In this document: piece after piece, positions 27,938 through 37,977 of the stretch
Layout: each line of letters begins with the position of its first letter
Position numbering within the stretch: position 1 is the first letter of the stretch
Assembly (NCBI RefSeq): GCF_033406955.1
Contig: NZ_CP137734.1
Span: forward strand, 992,001-1,056,000
From: Streptomyces violaceoruber
GTDB taxonomy: Bacteria > Actinomycetota > Actinomycetes > Streptomycetales > Streptomycetaceae
Direction: 5' to 3'
Length of the DNA stretch: 64,000 nt
Notes under the pieces: generated by a model
The model's database searches: none
What the model was told of the DNA's origin: nothing
The model's input: only the letters and a program-made list of their open reading frames with translations
Made by a program: the position numbers and the translations under genes

Positions 27938-29128
27938 ATGAGCAGGCTGAAGACGGCCGACCGGCCGTACGACATCGTGTTGTTCGGGGCGACGGGATTC
28001 GTCGGCGAACTGACCGCGCAGTACCTCGCCGCACACGCGCCGGACGGCCTGCGCTGGGCGGTCGCCGGCCGCGACGGGGAGAAGCTGCGCCGCCTGCGCG
28101 ACCGGCTGGCCGCCGCGGCGGACACCGCGGCGGACGTCGGCGTGCTGCTCGCGGACGTGTCCGATCCGGACTCGTTGCGCGAACTCGCCGGGCACGCGCG
28201 CGTGGTGGCCACGACTGTCGGCCCGTACGTCCGTTACGGCGACGCGCTGGTCGCCGCCTGCGCCGACGCCGGTACGGACTACCTCGACCTCACCGGGGAG
28301 CCCGAGTTCGTCGACCTGGCGTACGTCCGCCACGACACCCGCGCGCGGGAGACCGGCGCCCGCCTGGTGCACGCCTGCGGTTTCGACTCCGTCCCGCACG
28401 ACCTCGGCGTGTACTTCACCGTGCGGCAGCTGCCGGAGGGCGTGCCGCTGAGGGTGGACGGCTTCGTGCGGGTCGGCGCCACGTTCTCGGGCGGTACGTT
28501 CGCCTCCGCCCTGGGCCAGTTCGCGCGCGGGCGCGCGCTGCGGGCTGCCGCGCTGGAACGCCGGCGGCACGAGCCCCGGCTGGTGGGCCGCCGCGTGGTG
28601 ACCCCGACCGGGGCGCCGCGGTTCGCCGGGGAGGTGGGGGCGTGGGCGCTGCCGCTGCCGACGGTGGACGCGCAGATCGTGCGCCGCTCCGCGAAGGCCC
28701 TGGATCGCTACGGCCCGGACTTCCGCTACCGCCACTACGCGGCCGTACGGCGGCTGCCCGTCGCGGTGGGCGGGGTGGCCGCCGTGGGTGCGCTGGTGGC
28801 GGCCGCCCAGGTGCCGCCCGCGCGGCGCTGGCTGTCCGGTCGGCTTGCGCCGGGCGAGGGACCGAGCGCCGAGCGGCGGGCGAAGAGCTGGTTCTCGGTC
28901 CGCTTCGTGGGCGAGGGAGGCGGCCGCCAGGTGTTCACCGAGGTCGCGGGCGGCGACCCCGGGTACGACGAGACGGCCAAGATGTTCGCCGAGGCGGCGC
29001 TCTGTCTCGCCCTGGACGCCCTGCCGCCGACGGCCGGGCAGGTGACCACGGCCGTGGCGATGGGCGACGCGCTGACCGAGCGGCTGCGGGCGGCGGGCAT
29101 CGGCTTCCGGGTGGCCGCGGCCCGCTGA
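27938..29128 (+). CDS. Saccharopine dehydrogenase-like / trans-acting enoyl reductase family protein
   Basis: 396 residues. The N-terminal Rossmann motif is IVLFGATGFVGELTAQYL, and GRDGEKLRRL, LDLTGEPEFVDL and ACGFDSVPHDLGVY are all hallmarks of the saccharopine-dehydrogenase-like family that includes mycobacterial trans-acting enoyl reductase (Rv2953). A hydrophobic segment (VAVGGVAAVGALVAAA) lies in the C-terminal half. A role in lipid or polyketide reduction is likely from family and context, beside beta-oxidation genes, but its substrate is unknown. The ATG has GGAGGG about 6 nt upstream. Confidence 0.87.
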   Translation: MSRLKTADRPYDIVLFGATGFVGELTAQYLAAHAPDGLRWAVAGRDGEKLRRLRDRLAAAADTAADVGVLLADVSDPDSLRELAGHARVVATTVGPYVRYGDALVAACADAGTDYLDLTGEPEFVDLAYVRHDTRARETGARLVHACGFDSVPHDLGVYFTVRQLPEGVPLRVDGFVRVGATFSGGTFASALGQFARGRALRAAALERRRHEPRLVGRRVVTPTGAPRFAGEVGAWALPLPTVDAQIVRRSAKALDRYGPDFRYRHYAAVRRLPVAVGGVAAVGALVAAAQVPPARRWLSGRLAPGEGPSAERRAKSWFSVRFVGEGGGRQVFTEVAGGDPGYDETAKMFAEAALCLALDALPPTAGQVTTAVAMGDALTERLRAAGIGFRVAAAR

Positions 29129-29141
29129 CGGGCCGCCCGGG

Positions 29142-29155
29142 GCGCCGTACGGCGC
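29142..29155. terminator. 14-bp palindrome after the reductase gene
   Basis: GCGCCGTACGGCGC is a perfect palindrome located 14 bp after the reductase stop codon. It is a plausible rho-independent-like terminator stem without a U-run. It abuts a 23-bp tandem duplication. Confidence 0.45.
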
Positions 29156-29200
29156 TCCGGGGTCCGGGACCTACCCGCTCCGGGGTCCGGGACCTACCCG
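29155..29200. repeat. Tandem duplication of 23 bp overlapping a small gene's stop codon
   Basis: CTCCGGGGTCCGGGACCTAC plus CCG is repeated exactly at 29155-29177 and 29178-29200. The second copy contains the stop codon (complement of CTA at 29194-29196) of the minus-strand small membrane protein, and the first repeats that stop downstream. It looks like a recent slippage duplication. Confidence 0.75.
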
Positions 29201-29340
29201 GACCACCCGGCGATCGTGTAGATCATCCCGCCGATCCAGGCCAGACCCGCGCCCACCGCCAGCACGAGACCCGCGACCACGGACCGCTCGACGGGGCGGC
29301 CGGACCGGGCCGGGTACTTGGGTGCACGGTGTGTCGTCAT
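29194..29340 (-). CDS. Small membrane protein, single helix
   Basis: 48 residues. The N-terminus is basic (MTTHRAPKYPARSGRPVERS), followed by one hydrophobic helix of about 20 residues (VVAGLVLAVGAGLAWIGGMI) and a short tail (YTIAGWSG). The positive N-terminus suggests it remains inside. Such proteins are common but uncharacterised in Streptomyces. The ATG at 29340 is preceded by GGTGGA. The 3' end lies in a duplicated 23-bp block. Confidence 0.7.
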   Translation of the reverse strand: MTTHRAPKYPARSGRPVERSVVAGLVLAVGAGLAWIGGMIYTIAGWSG

Positions 29341-29491
29341 GCCGTCCACCCTGCCGGGACCGCGGGGATGGCACATCCGTACGGATACTCAGATCCCGCT
29401 GGGTGTTCGAATCCGCCGATTTGAGACTTTCACGGCGCCTCTCTCCGGGCCACCGGGCGTGATGTGCGGCCAAGTGCCAAAAAGGAGTTCA

Positions 29492-29512
29492 ATGAAACCC
29501 TTGAAGGCATGA
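29492..29512 (+). CDS. Possible leader mini-ORF, six codons (MKPLKA)
   Basis: AAAAAGGAG, the best ribosome site of the neighbourhood, is followed by ATG AAA CCC TTG AAG GCA TGA. The final TGA overlaps the ATG of the next gene as ATGA. The next gene's own ribosome site is badly placed, so coupled re-initiation from this mini-ORF could be how it is translated. No peptide is proven. Confidence 0.4.
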   Translation: MKPLKA

Positions 29513-29703
29513 AGTTCCTTCTCGAAGTCACCATGGACGAGGGCGCGCTCGCCGAGGACCCCGCGGGCGAGTTGCAGCGGATCCTGCGGTACTGGGGCGG
29601 CAACCTGAAGCACTACGCGCTGCGGCCCGGCGACGGTTCCGAGATCTACGACTCGGCGTACCGGGAGGTGGGCCGCTGGAGCGTCGAGGATCAGGCCCGG
29701 TAG
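29509..29703 (+). CDS. Conserved hypothetical protein, 64 residues
   Basis: The sequence begins MKFLLEVTMDEGALAED and has RILRYWGGNLKHYAL and SAYREVGRWSVED. I recall similar short proteins in Streptomyces, but no function. It is predicted to be a soluble alpha/beta protein. The ATG is the last A of the mini-ORF's alanine codon, so it is probably translated by coupling. A longer version from GTG 29464 is possible in frame but has a poor ribosome site. It overlaps the convergent endonuclease V gene by 13 bp at the 3' end. Confidence 0.65.
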   Translation: MKFLLEVTMDEGALAEDPAGELQRILRYWGGNLKHYALRPGDGSEIYDSAYREVGRWSVEDQAR

Positions 29704-30392
29704 GCGGCGTCCCGCAGGGCCGCGCGGCACAGGGCGTCGGCCCTGCGGGTGGTCTCCGGCAGCCGGTAGGCGGGCGTCAGGGCCAGGGTGTGGGCGCAGG
29801 CGTTGCCGAGGCCCACCCGGTGCCCGACCGAGACGAAGACCGGCTTCACGCCGTCGCGGGTGCGCACCGCCCGCCCGACCTCCTCGGCACCGGCGAGCAG
29901 CGGGGACGTGCTGCCGCGCGGGGTGTCGGGGTCGTCGTGGGTGAAGGTGAACGGGTTCTTGGCCACGCCGATCGTGGGCAGGCCGGTGAGGACGCCCAGG
30001 TGGCTGGCGAGGCCGAAGCGGCGCGGGTGGGCCAGGCCGTACCCGTCGCACACGACCAGGCCGGGCGGGCAGGGCAGCGCTTCCAGTGCGGCGAGCACGG
30101 TCGGGATCTCCCGGAAGGCGAGCAGGCCGGGCACGTACGGGAAGGAGATCCGGCCGACGGCCGTGGCCTCGGCGACCACGGCGAGGGTCCCGGCGTCCAG
30201 TACGACGGCCGCCGCCGCGACGACGTCGCGTTCGTCGTCGTAGGCGACGTCCACGCCGGTCACCCGGCCGGTGCCGGGGGGCGGGCCGGGCTCGTCGAGC
30301 ACCACGCGGGCGCGCAGTTCGTCCTGGACCGCCCGGGCCCGTTCCTCGGTCGCGGGCCAGCCGGCGGGGATCTGCACGCTCACGGTCGTCAT
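29691..30392 (-). CDS. nfi: Endonuclease V
   Basis: 233 residues. RVTGVDVAY supplies the first metal-binding aspartate, FPYVPGLLAFREIP is the family fingerprint with the PYxP wedge, CDGYGLAHPRRFGLASH contains the second acidic residue and KPVFVSVGHRVGL the C-terminal motif. Endonuclease V nicks the second phosphodiester 3' to deoxyinosine, beginning repair of deaminated adenine. The gene is self-contained. ATG 30392 is chosen. Confidence 0.95.
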   Translation of the reverse strand: MTTVSVQIPAGWPATEERARAVQDELRARVVLDEPGPPPGTGRVTGVDVAYDDERDVVAAAAVVLDAGTLAVVAEATAVGRISFPYVPGLLAFREIPTVLAALEALPCPPGLVVCDGYGLAHPRRFGLASHLGVLTGLPTIGVAKNPFTFTHDDPDTPRGSTSPLLAGAEEVGRAVRTRDGVKPVFVSVGHRVGLGNACAHTLALTPAYRLPETTRRADALCRAALRDAAYRA

Positions 30393-30433
30393 GGTGGCCG
30401 CAAGCCTACGGGAGCCCGAGTAGGCTCGCGATC

Positions 30434-30730
30434 ATGTTCGTACTGGAGCTGTCCTACACCGCCCCGCTCGAAGCCGTCGACGCGCTGCTGCCCGACCACG
30501 TGGCCTGGCTCGACGGACTGTACGAGCAGGGCGTGTTCCTGGCGTCCGGGCGCAAGGAGCCCCGCGAGGGCGGGGTGATCCTCGCCGTCGCGGGGGACCG
30601 TGCGCGGATCGAGGAGATCACCGCGGGCGACCCGTTCGTCAGGGCCGGTGTGTGCGCGTACCGCGTCACCGAGTTCGTCGCCACGAAGACGGCGCCCGGA
30701 CTGGAGCGCTACCGGGAGACGCTCGGGTAG
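30434..30730 (+). CDS. YciI family protein
   Basis: 98 residues, a ferredoxin-like alpha/beta fold. It begins MFVLELSYTAPLEAVDALLP with DHVAWLDGLYEQGVFLASG, where the conserved histidine and glycine residues of the YciI/YCII-related family are found, and ends RVTEFVATKT. Family members are thought to bind small aromatic or metabolite ligands; no confirmed activity. It diverges from nfi with 41 bp between the starts. The protein is complete in length. Confidence 0.88.
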   Translation: MFVLELSYTAPLEAVDALLPDHVAWLDGLYEQGVFLASGRKEPREGGVILAVAGDRARIEEITAGDPFVRAGVCAYRVTEFVATKTAPGLERYRETLG

Positions 30731-30739
30731 CGGCGCGGC

Positions 30740-31069
30740 TCACTTGCCCAGTGCCTGGCGCAGCTCGCCCTTGTTCATGTTCGAACGACCGTGGACGTCA
30801 CGGCGCTTGGCCTCCTGGTACAGCTGGTCGTAGGTGGGCCCCTGGGGTCCCTGACGGTTCCCGGACCGCTGGCCGCCGCGCTTGCTCGGCGACTTGTCCT
30901 GTGTCGAGGTGCGGCTGGCGGTCTTCGACTCGCCGGACTGCGCGCGTTCCTTGTTCACCGTCCGCGCCGCGATCTCCTCGGCGCGGCCGGTGCTCTCGCC
31001 GCGGTCCTTCGCGCTCTTCTTGATGTGCTCGTACTGCCGCTCCCGCTTGGGGCTGGAACCGCTCGGCAT
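30740..31069 (-). CDS. DUF7218-like basic protein
   Basis: 109 residues. The first half is very charged (SPKRERQYEHIKKSAKDRGE, then EEIAARTVNKERAQSGES), the middle is a polar linker and the end, YDQLYQEAKRRDVHGRSNMNK, resembles the Rho-termination N-terminal SAP-like helix motif. It was often annotated plasmid stabilization protein without proof. The charge pattern suggests a nucleic-acid-binding or stress protein. It ends 10 bp from the convergent YciI gene. Confidence 0.78.
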   Translation of the reverse strand: MPSGSSPKRERQYEHIKKSAKDRGESTGRAEEIAARTVNKERAQSGESKTASRTSTQDKSPSKRGGQRSGNRQGPQGPTYDQLYQEAKRRDVHGRSNMNKGELRQALGK

Positions 31070-31141
31070 GTCCGCTCACTTCCTCTCACGTTCAGCGAAC
31101 GGTTACCCACGTTACGGACAATCACCCCGGCCCGCCCGGTG

Positions 31142-32230
31142 TCAGCGCTCCAGCCGGGCGACCCGGCCCTGCTCGCCCGCGGCCCAACAGCCCAGGTCCG
31201 GGGTGCAGTCCACGGTGTCGTAGGAGCCGGTGTCGACCGTCCGCCAGGTGCGGCCGCCGTCCGTGGTGAGGTCGGTGCCGGTGGGACCGACGGCGAGGGC
31301 GGCGGAGCGGCTGTGCGGGAGCCAGGCGACGCCGGAGCGGTAGGCGGGCGGAGGCCGGTCGGCGGGCCGCCAGCTGCGGCCGGCGTCGGAGGACCGGGCG
31401 GCGGCCCGCGGGGAGGCCTGCCCGGGGCGGTAGTCGCCGCCCACGGCGAGACCGTGGGCGGCGTCGCGGAAGGCGAGGGCGAAGACACCGCGGGCCGGGT
31501 CGCCGGCCGGGACCGGGGCGTCGGTGGCCGTCCAGGTGCGCCCGCGGTCGGCGGAGTGCAGCACGCGCGCGCGTGCGGCCCCGCCGGTGGCCAGCCACAC
31601 ATCGCTCGGCCCGGCGGAGACCAGGCACTGGCCGCTCGCCGCGAACCCGGCCTCGCCCTGCTGCGCGGCCGGCATTCCCGCGTCGGGCAGCACCTTCCAG
31701 GAGCGGCCCCCGTCGCCGGTCGACAGGATGCGGAACTTCCCGTCCACCGGGTCGCTCATGGCGAGGCCGTGACGGCGGTCGAAGAAGGTCAGGCAGTCGT
31801 AGAAGGCCCGGGCGTCGGTGTTGCGGAAGGACTCGGTCCAGGTCGCCCCGCCGTCGTCGGTGCGGTAGATCCGGGACGCCTCGCCCTCGCCGATGGCCAG
31901 GACCACGGCCCGGCGGGCGTCGAAGGCCTCGATGTCCCGGAACTCCAGCTCACCTGCGCCCGGCGGGGAGACGTCGCGCCAGGTGTCGCCGCCGTCGGTG
32001 GTGCGCAGGACCGTCCCCCCGGTGCCGGCCACCCAGGCGGTGTGCCGGCTGACGGCGGCGAGCCCCCGGAACCGGACGTCGAAGACGCCGGTGTCCTGCA
32101 CGTCCCACTGCGGCCGCTGGTGCGCCTGGGCGGGTACGGCGGTCAGCGCGGCCAGCGCCGCCGCGCAGACCGCCCCGGCGAGCGCCACCCGCCCCGTACG
32201 TCTGCCGCCGGCTCGAACGGGCCGTCCCAT
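31142..32230 (-). CDS. Secreted beta-propeller (YCF48/sortilin-like BNR repeats)
   Basis: 362 residues. The signal peptide is basic then hydrophobic (RRTGRVALAGAVCAAALAAL, cleavage near PAQA). Six or so Asp-box/BNR-type repeats follow, such as VLRTTDGGDTWRDVSP, IYRTDDGGATWTESF, RILSTGDGGRSWKV and LHSADRGRTWTA. The fold should be a six- or seven-bladed propeller; some relatives are annotated as oxidoreductases without evidence of a cofactor. I prefer ATG 32230 behind GGAAG over ATG 32257. A role in the envelope or an extracellular binding function is inferred. Confidence 0.85.
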   Translation of the reverse strand: MGRPVRAGGRRTGRVALAGAVCAAALAALTAVPAQAHQRPQWDVQDTGVFDVRFRGLAAVSRHTAWVAGTGGTVLRTTDGGDTWRDVSPPGAGELEFRDIEAFDARRAVVLAIGEGEASRIYRTDDGGATWTESFRNTDARAFYDCLTFFDRRHGLAMSDPVDGKFRILSTGDGGRSWKVLPDAGMPAAQQGEAGFAASGQCLVSAGPSDVWLATGGAARARVLHSADRGRTWTATDAPVPAGDPARGVFALAFRDAAHGLAVGGDYRPGQASPRAAARSSDAGRSWRPADRPPPAYRSGVAWLPHSRSAALAVGPTGTDLTTDGGRTWRTVDTGSYDTVDCTPDLGCWAAGEQGRVARLER

Positions 32231-32399
32231 GCGTCGCGTGCTTCCCAAGCGCCTCATGGCGGGCGAAGCTAGCCCACGGCCCGCGCGCCGTCCAGAGGGC
32301 CGCGACCGCTCGCGCTCGCGGTGCGGGCGCGCCGCAAGTGCCCTGCGGAGCACGAGAGGAGAGGCGTGTCACTCCTGGGAGCTCCCGGGCATGAACGCG

Positions 32400-32413
32400 G
32401 TGACAGAGGTCAC
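32400..32413. promoter_or_regulatory. Inverted repeat upstream of ssgD
   Basis: GTGAC (32400-32404) and GTCAC (32409-32413) flank AGAG. It lies 102 bp before the TTG start of the SsgA-like gene and could be an operator for that gene or for the divergent propeller. The rest of the gap 32231-32514 has no visible gene. Confidence 0.3.
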
Positions 32414-32514
32414 TCGCTCGTCGTGTGCACGGATGGGCTGATTCCGACGTCTCTTCCAGTGCCCGGCCCGCACCACCCGCGAAGCCCGTCCAGTCGTCAC
32501 GAGGGAGCAAGGCG

Positions 32515-32931
32515 TTGTCCACCGTCATCGAGCAGTCCGTCGAGGCGCGTCTCGTCGCCGCCGCGCCGCGTATGCCGAGCATTCCCGCCACCCTGCACTA
32601 CGACCGCGCCGACCCGTTCGCCGTCCGCATGACCTTCCCGGCCCCGGCCACCCTCGAGGGCGTGGAGGTCTGCTGGACCTTCTCCCGCGAGCTGCTCATC
32701 GCCGGGATGCAGGAGCCGAACGGCCACGGCGACGTCCGGGTGCGCCCGTACGCGTACGACCGCACCGTCCTGGAGTTCCACGCGCCCGAGGGCACCGCGG
32801 TGATCCACGTCCGCTCGGGCGAGCTGCGCCGGTTCCTCCAGGCCGCCGGCGAGCTGGTGCCGGTGGGTCTCGAGCACCTCCAGCTGGACCTGGACCACGA
32901 CCTGGCGGAGCTGATGCGCGGGAGCTGCTGA
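32515..32931 (+). CDS. ssgD: SsgA-like sporulation and cell-division regulator, SsgD
   Basis: 138 residues, an SsgA-like protein. The core reads VRMTFPAPATLEGVEVCWTF with SRELLIAGMQEPNGHGDVRV, and the C-terminus contains FLQAAGELVPVG and HLQLDLDHDLAELM. SALPs steer septum or cell-wall machinery in Streptomyces; SsgD is associated with lateral wall synthesis. Assignment as SsgD rests on the gene neighbourhood (ABC-F and UvrA-like genes nearby, as around SCO6722) and sequence. The TTG start is chosen because GAGGGAG is about 7 nt upstream, with no nearer ATG or GTG in frame. Confidence 0.85.
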   Translation: MSTVIEQSVEARLVAAAPRMPSIPATLHYDRADPFAVRMTFPAPATLEGVEVCWTFSRELLIAGMQEPNGHGDVRVRPYAYDRTVLEFHAPEGTAVIHVRSGELRRFLQAAGELVPVGLEHLQLDLDHDLAELMRGSC

Positions 32932-32986
32932 CCGGCTCCCGCCTCCCCCGCTCCCGGCTTCCGGCTCCCGCGGTGACGGACGCCGC

Positions 32987-33658
32987 TCAGCCGCGCGCGG
33001 ACGCCGGTGCCCGCGCGCCCTCGTCGCTCACCGCGTCCCACACCTCGCTCACGACCTTCCGCATGCCGGGTGCCGCGCTCGCGCACCGCCGGGCCAGTTC
33101 CGTGATCCGGTCCTGTGCGCGCACTCCGGTCACCGTGCCTTCCGGGACACCCAGTCCGGCGGCGGCCGCCAGTGCGGCCAGGGCCGCGTCCCGCTCGGAG
33201 ACCTCCCCGGCCGGCTGCGGGCCCCGGAGGACACGGCGTGCCTCCTCGCGCAGCGCCCGCGCCGCGGCGCCCCGCGCGAGCACGTACTCCACGGACGGGA
33301 ACACGCCGAGCACGCGCTTCTTCTCCGCCCGCAGGTACCCCTCGGCCACCAGTTGCTCCCGCACGGCGTCGAAGGTGACCCGGGCGTGCAGCCGCACCCA
33401 GGTGCGCCACCGGTGCGGCAGCGACTCGCGGACGAGTTCAAGGAGGCCGTCGAGGACCGCGTCCCCGGTGCGGGAGTCCAGGTCGGCGGGGGTCGCGATG
33501 CCCTCGTCGTCGGTGAGCAGCCCGCGCTGGGCCAGTTCGGTGAGCGCACCGGCGCGCACCAGGTGGTGGACGCGGGCGGTCTCGGCCGCAGAGGACCGCT
33601 CGGGGTCCCAGGCCAGCAGGCAGAGCCGGGCGGGCAGTGAGAGCGAGCCGTTGGGCAC
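32987..33658 (-). CDS. GPP34 (GOLPH3-like) family protein
   Basis: 223 residues. SLSLPARLCLLAWDPE begins the GPP34 domain, related to Golgi phosphoprotein 3, which binds phosphoinositides in eukaryotes. RALREEARRVL and RVLGVFPSVEYVLA are conserved in bacterial members. These are common and poorly characterised in actinomycetes, presumably peripheral membrane proteins. GAGGAGG lies 5 nt before the GTG start, which fixes the start firmly. It diverges from the ABC-F gene across a 299-bp leader region. Confidence 0.87.
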   Translation of the reverse strand: MPNGSLSLPARLCLLAWDPERSSAAETARVHHLVRAGALTELAQRGLLTDDEGIATPADLDSRTGDAVLDGLLELVRESLPHRWRTWVRLHARVTFDAVREQLVAEGYLRAEKKRVLGVFPSVEYVLARGAAARALREEARRVLRGPQPAGEVSERDAALAALAAAAGLGVPEGTVTGVRAQDRITELARRCASAAPGMRKVVSEVWDAVSDEGARAPASARG

Positions 33659-33688
33659 GGGGGCCTCCTCGGGTTCCGCGTAAATGCG

Positions 33689-33718
33689 TTGACAGGCCAA
33701 CCGGGTCGTATCTAGGTT
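33689..33718 (+). promoter_or_regulatory. Strong predicted vegetative promoter of the ABC-F operon
   Basis: TTGACA (33689-33694) and TAGGTT (33713-33718) are separated by 18 bp, a near-perfect HrdB-type promoter. Transcription should start around 33725 and give a 5' UTR of about 230 nt before the ABC-F ATG, far longer than usual. Confidence 0.7.
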
Positions 33719-33755
33719 CGACATCGCTTCTGTTGCCGCCGATTGGAGAAGGACG

Positions 33756-33767
33756 TTGCTCGTCTGA
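33756..33767 (+). CDS. Candidate three-codon leader peptide (TTG CTC GTC stop)
   Basis: GGAGAAGG (33745-33752) precedes TTG CTC GTC TGA, a fMet-Leu-Val leader. A tiny leader peptide in the 5' UTR of an ABC-F gene is the hallmark of ribosome-mediated attenuation, in which antibiotic-stalled ribosomes change RNA folding. Position, ribosome site and 5' UTR length all fit. No experimental support. Confidence 0.45.
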   Translation: MLV

Positions 33768-33773
33768 GGTCCT

Positions 33774-33955
33774 GAGACACCGCGTCCCACGTATCCCACG
33801 TGGGTACATCGCGTGCGACCTCGGCGTTCGAGCCGTCCCAGCCTCTGACGGAGCAGGGCTTCCTTCGTGCTCTCCCCTCGTCCGACGGCGGTCACCCGCT
33901 TCCGGTGTCTCGATACGCGTTTGCCCCTGACCGCTTCGAGCAACCGCGGAGACCC
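33774..33955 (+). promoter_or_regulatory. Attenuator-like complementary segments in the ABC-F leader
   Basis: GAGACACCG (33774-33782), 6 nt after the leader stop, is exactly complementary to CGGTGTCTC (33903-33911). GTCTC within the latter can alternatively pair with GAGAC (33949-33953) at the ABC-F ribosome site, and CCGC (33931-33934) with GCGG (33946-33949). CCCACGTGGG (33795-33804) is another palindrome. These mutually exclusive pairings could switch ribosome-site access; direction of the switch is not clear. Confidence 0.4.
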
Positions 33956-33957
33956 GT

Positions 33958-35592
33958 ATGTCTACTTCCCCCACTTCTCTCACCTGTACGTCCCTGTCCT
34001 TCGCCTGGCCCGACGGCACGGAGGTCTTCGACGGACTCGACGTCGCCTTCGGCCCCGGCAGGACCGGCCTCGTCGGCCTCAACGGCGCCGGGAAGTCCAC
34101 CCTGTTGAAGCTGATCGCCGGACGGCTCACCCCGGCCGACGGCACCGTCCGGGTGGCCGGCCAGGTGGGCTACCTGCCGCAGAACGTCACGCTCGACACC
34201 GCGCTGCGGGTCGACGAGGCGCTCGGCATCGACGGCCGGCGGGCCGCGCTGCACGCCATCGAGGCGGGTGACGTGCGCGAGGAGCACTTCGAGACCGTCG
34301 GCGACGACTGGGACGTCGAGGAACGCGCGCTGGCCACGCTCGGCGAGCTGGGCCTGGGCCACATCGGCCTCGACCGCACCGTCGGCGAGGTGTCCGGCGG
34401 CGAGTCGGTGCTGCTGCGGCTGGCCGCGCTGCTGCTGCGCCGGCCCGACGTGCTGCTCCTGGACGAGCCCACCAACAACCTCGACGTGTACGCCCGCAGA
34501 CGGCTGTACGCGGCCGTCGAGTCCTGGCCTGGGGTGATGGTCGTGGTCAGCCACGACCGCGAGCTGCTGGACCGGGTCGACCAGATCGCCGACCTGCGGG
34601 CCGGCTCGGTCACCTGGTACGGCGGCAACCTCACGGCGTACGAGGAGGCGCTGGCCGTGGAGCAGGAGGCGGCCGAGCGCATGGTGCGGGTCGCCGAGTC
34701 GGACCTGCGCAGGCAGAAGCGCGAACTGGCCGACGCCCAGGTCGTCCTGGCCCGGCGCAGGCGCTACGGGCAGAAGATGTACGACACCAAGCGCGAGCCC
34801 CGTGCGGTGATGAAGCTGCGGGCCCGGACGGCCCAGCAGTCGGCCGGCAAGTACCGCATCATGCACGAGGAGAAGCTCGCCGGGGCGAAGGAGCGGCTCG
34901 ACGACGCGGTGGAGGCCGTGCGGGACGACGACGAGATCCGCGTCGACCTGCCGTACACGGCCGTACCGCCGGGCCGGACCGTGCTGACCCTGCGGGCGCT
35001 GGAGCTGGCGTACGGCGCCCGGGTGGCGGGCGGTCTCGATCTGCACGGTCCGGAACGGATCGCGCTGCTGGGGCGCAACGGCGCGGGCAAGACCACGCTG
35101 CTGCGCACCGTCGCCGGGGAGCTGGCGCCGGTGGCGGGCGAGGCGACGGCGCACGTGCCGCTGCGGTTCCTGCCACAGCGTCTGGACGTCCTGGACGACG
35201 GCCTGACCGTCGCGGAGAACGTGGCCCGGTTCGCGCCCGGCGCCACCAACAACCGGATCCGGGCCCTGCTGGCGCGCTTCCTGTTCCGGGGCGCCCGCGC
35301 CGACCAGCAGGCGGCCACGCTGTCCGGCGGCGAACGCTTCCGGGCGGCGCTGGCGGCGCTGATGCTGGCCGAGCCCGCGCCGCAGCTGCTGATGCTGGAC
35401 GAGCCGACCAACAACCTGGACATGGCGAGCGTGCGGCAGCTCACCGGCGCGCTGGAGGCGTACGAGGGGGCGCTGCTCGTGGCCAGCCACGACCTGCCGT
35501 TCCTGGAGTCGCTGGGCATCACGCGCTGGCTGCTGCTGGAGGAGGGAGAACTGCGGGAAATCACGCCGGAAGCTGTCGGGTATTCCGCCTAG
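33958..35592 (+). CDS. ABC-F family ATPase, probable antibiotic-response type
   Basis: 544 residues, two ABC domains. Domain 1: GLNGAGKSTLLKLIAG, VSGGES and LLDEPTNNLD. Domain 2: GRNGAGKTTLLRTVAG, LSGGERF and MLDEPTNNLD. The linker between them is long and basic (RRQKRELADAQVVLARRRRY), as in ABC-F proteins that reach the peptidyl-transferase centre. The long 5' UTR with a mini-ORF suggests induction by ribosome-targeting drugs; some Streptomyces homologues are reported to be so controlled. It is followed after 10 bp by a UvrA-like gene. Confidence 0.92.
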   Translation: MSTSPTSLTCTSLSFAWPDGTEVFDGLDVAFGPGRTGLVGLNGAGKSTLLKLIAGRLTPADGTVRVAGQVGYLPQNVTLDTALRVDEALGIDGRRAALHAIEAGDVREEHFETVGDDWDVEERALATLGELGLGHIGLDRTVGEVSGGESVLLRLAALLLRRPDVLLLDEPTNNLDVYARRRLYAAVESWPGVMVVVSHDRELLDRVDQIADLRAGSVTWYGGNLTAYEEALAVEQEAAERMVRVAESDLRRQKRELADAQVVLARRRRYGQKMYDTKREPRAVMKLRARTAQQSAGKYRIMHEEKLAGAKERLDDAVEAVRDDDEIRVDLPYTAVPPGRTVLTLRALELAYGARVAGGLDLHGPERIALLGRNGAGKTTLLRTVAGELAPVAGEATAHVPLRFLPQRLDVLDDGLTVAENVARFAPGATNNRIRALLARFLFRGARADQQAATLSGGERFRAALAALMLAEPAPQLLMLDEPTNNLDMASVRQLTGALEAYEGALLVASHDLPFLESLGITRWLLLEEGELREITPEAVGYSA

Positions 35593-35602
35593 CGTCCGCT
35601 GG

Positions 35603-37861
<2,259 letters not shown>

Positions 37862-37977
37862 CGGGGGTTCCGCAGGCGCGGGCCGCCGCTGCATGATGGC
37901 GCGAACCGGCGCCGGGTCACGGCGCCGGACAGCCGACGTCGACACCCGCCGATCCGCGCCGACACGAAAGGCCCCGC

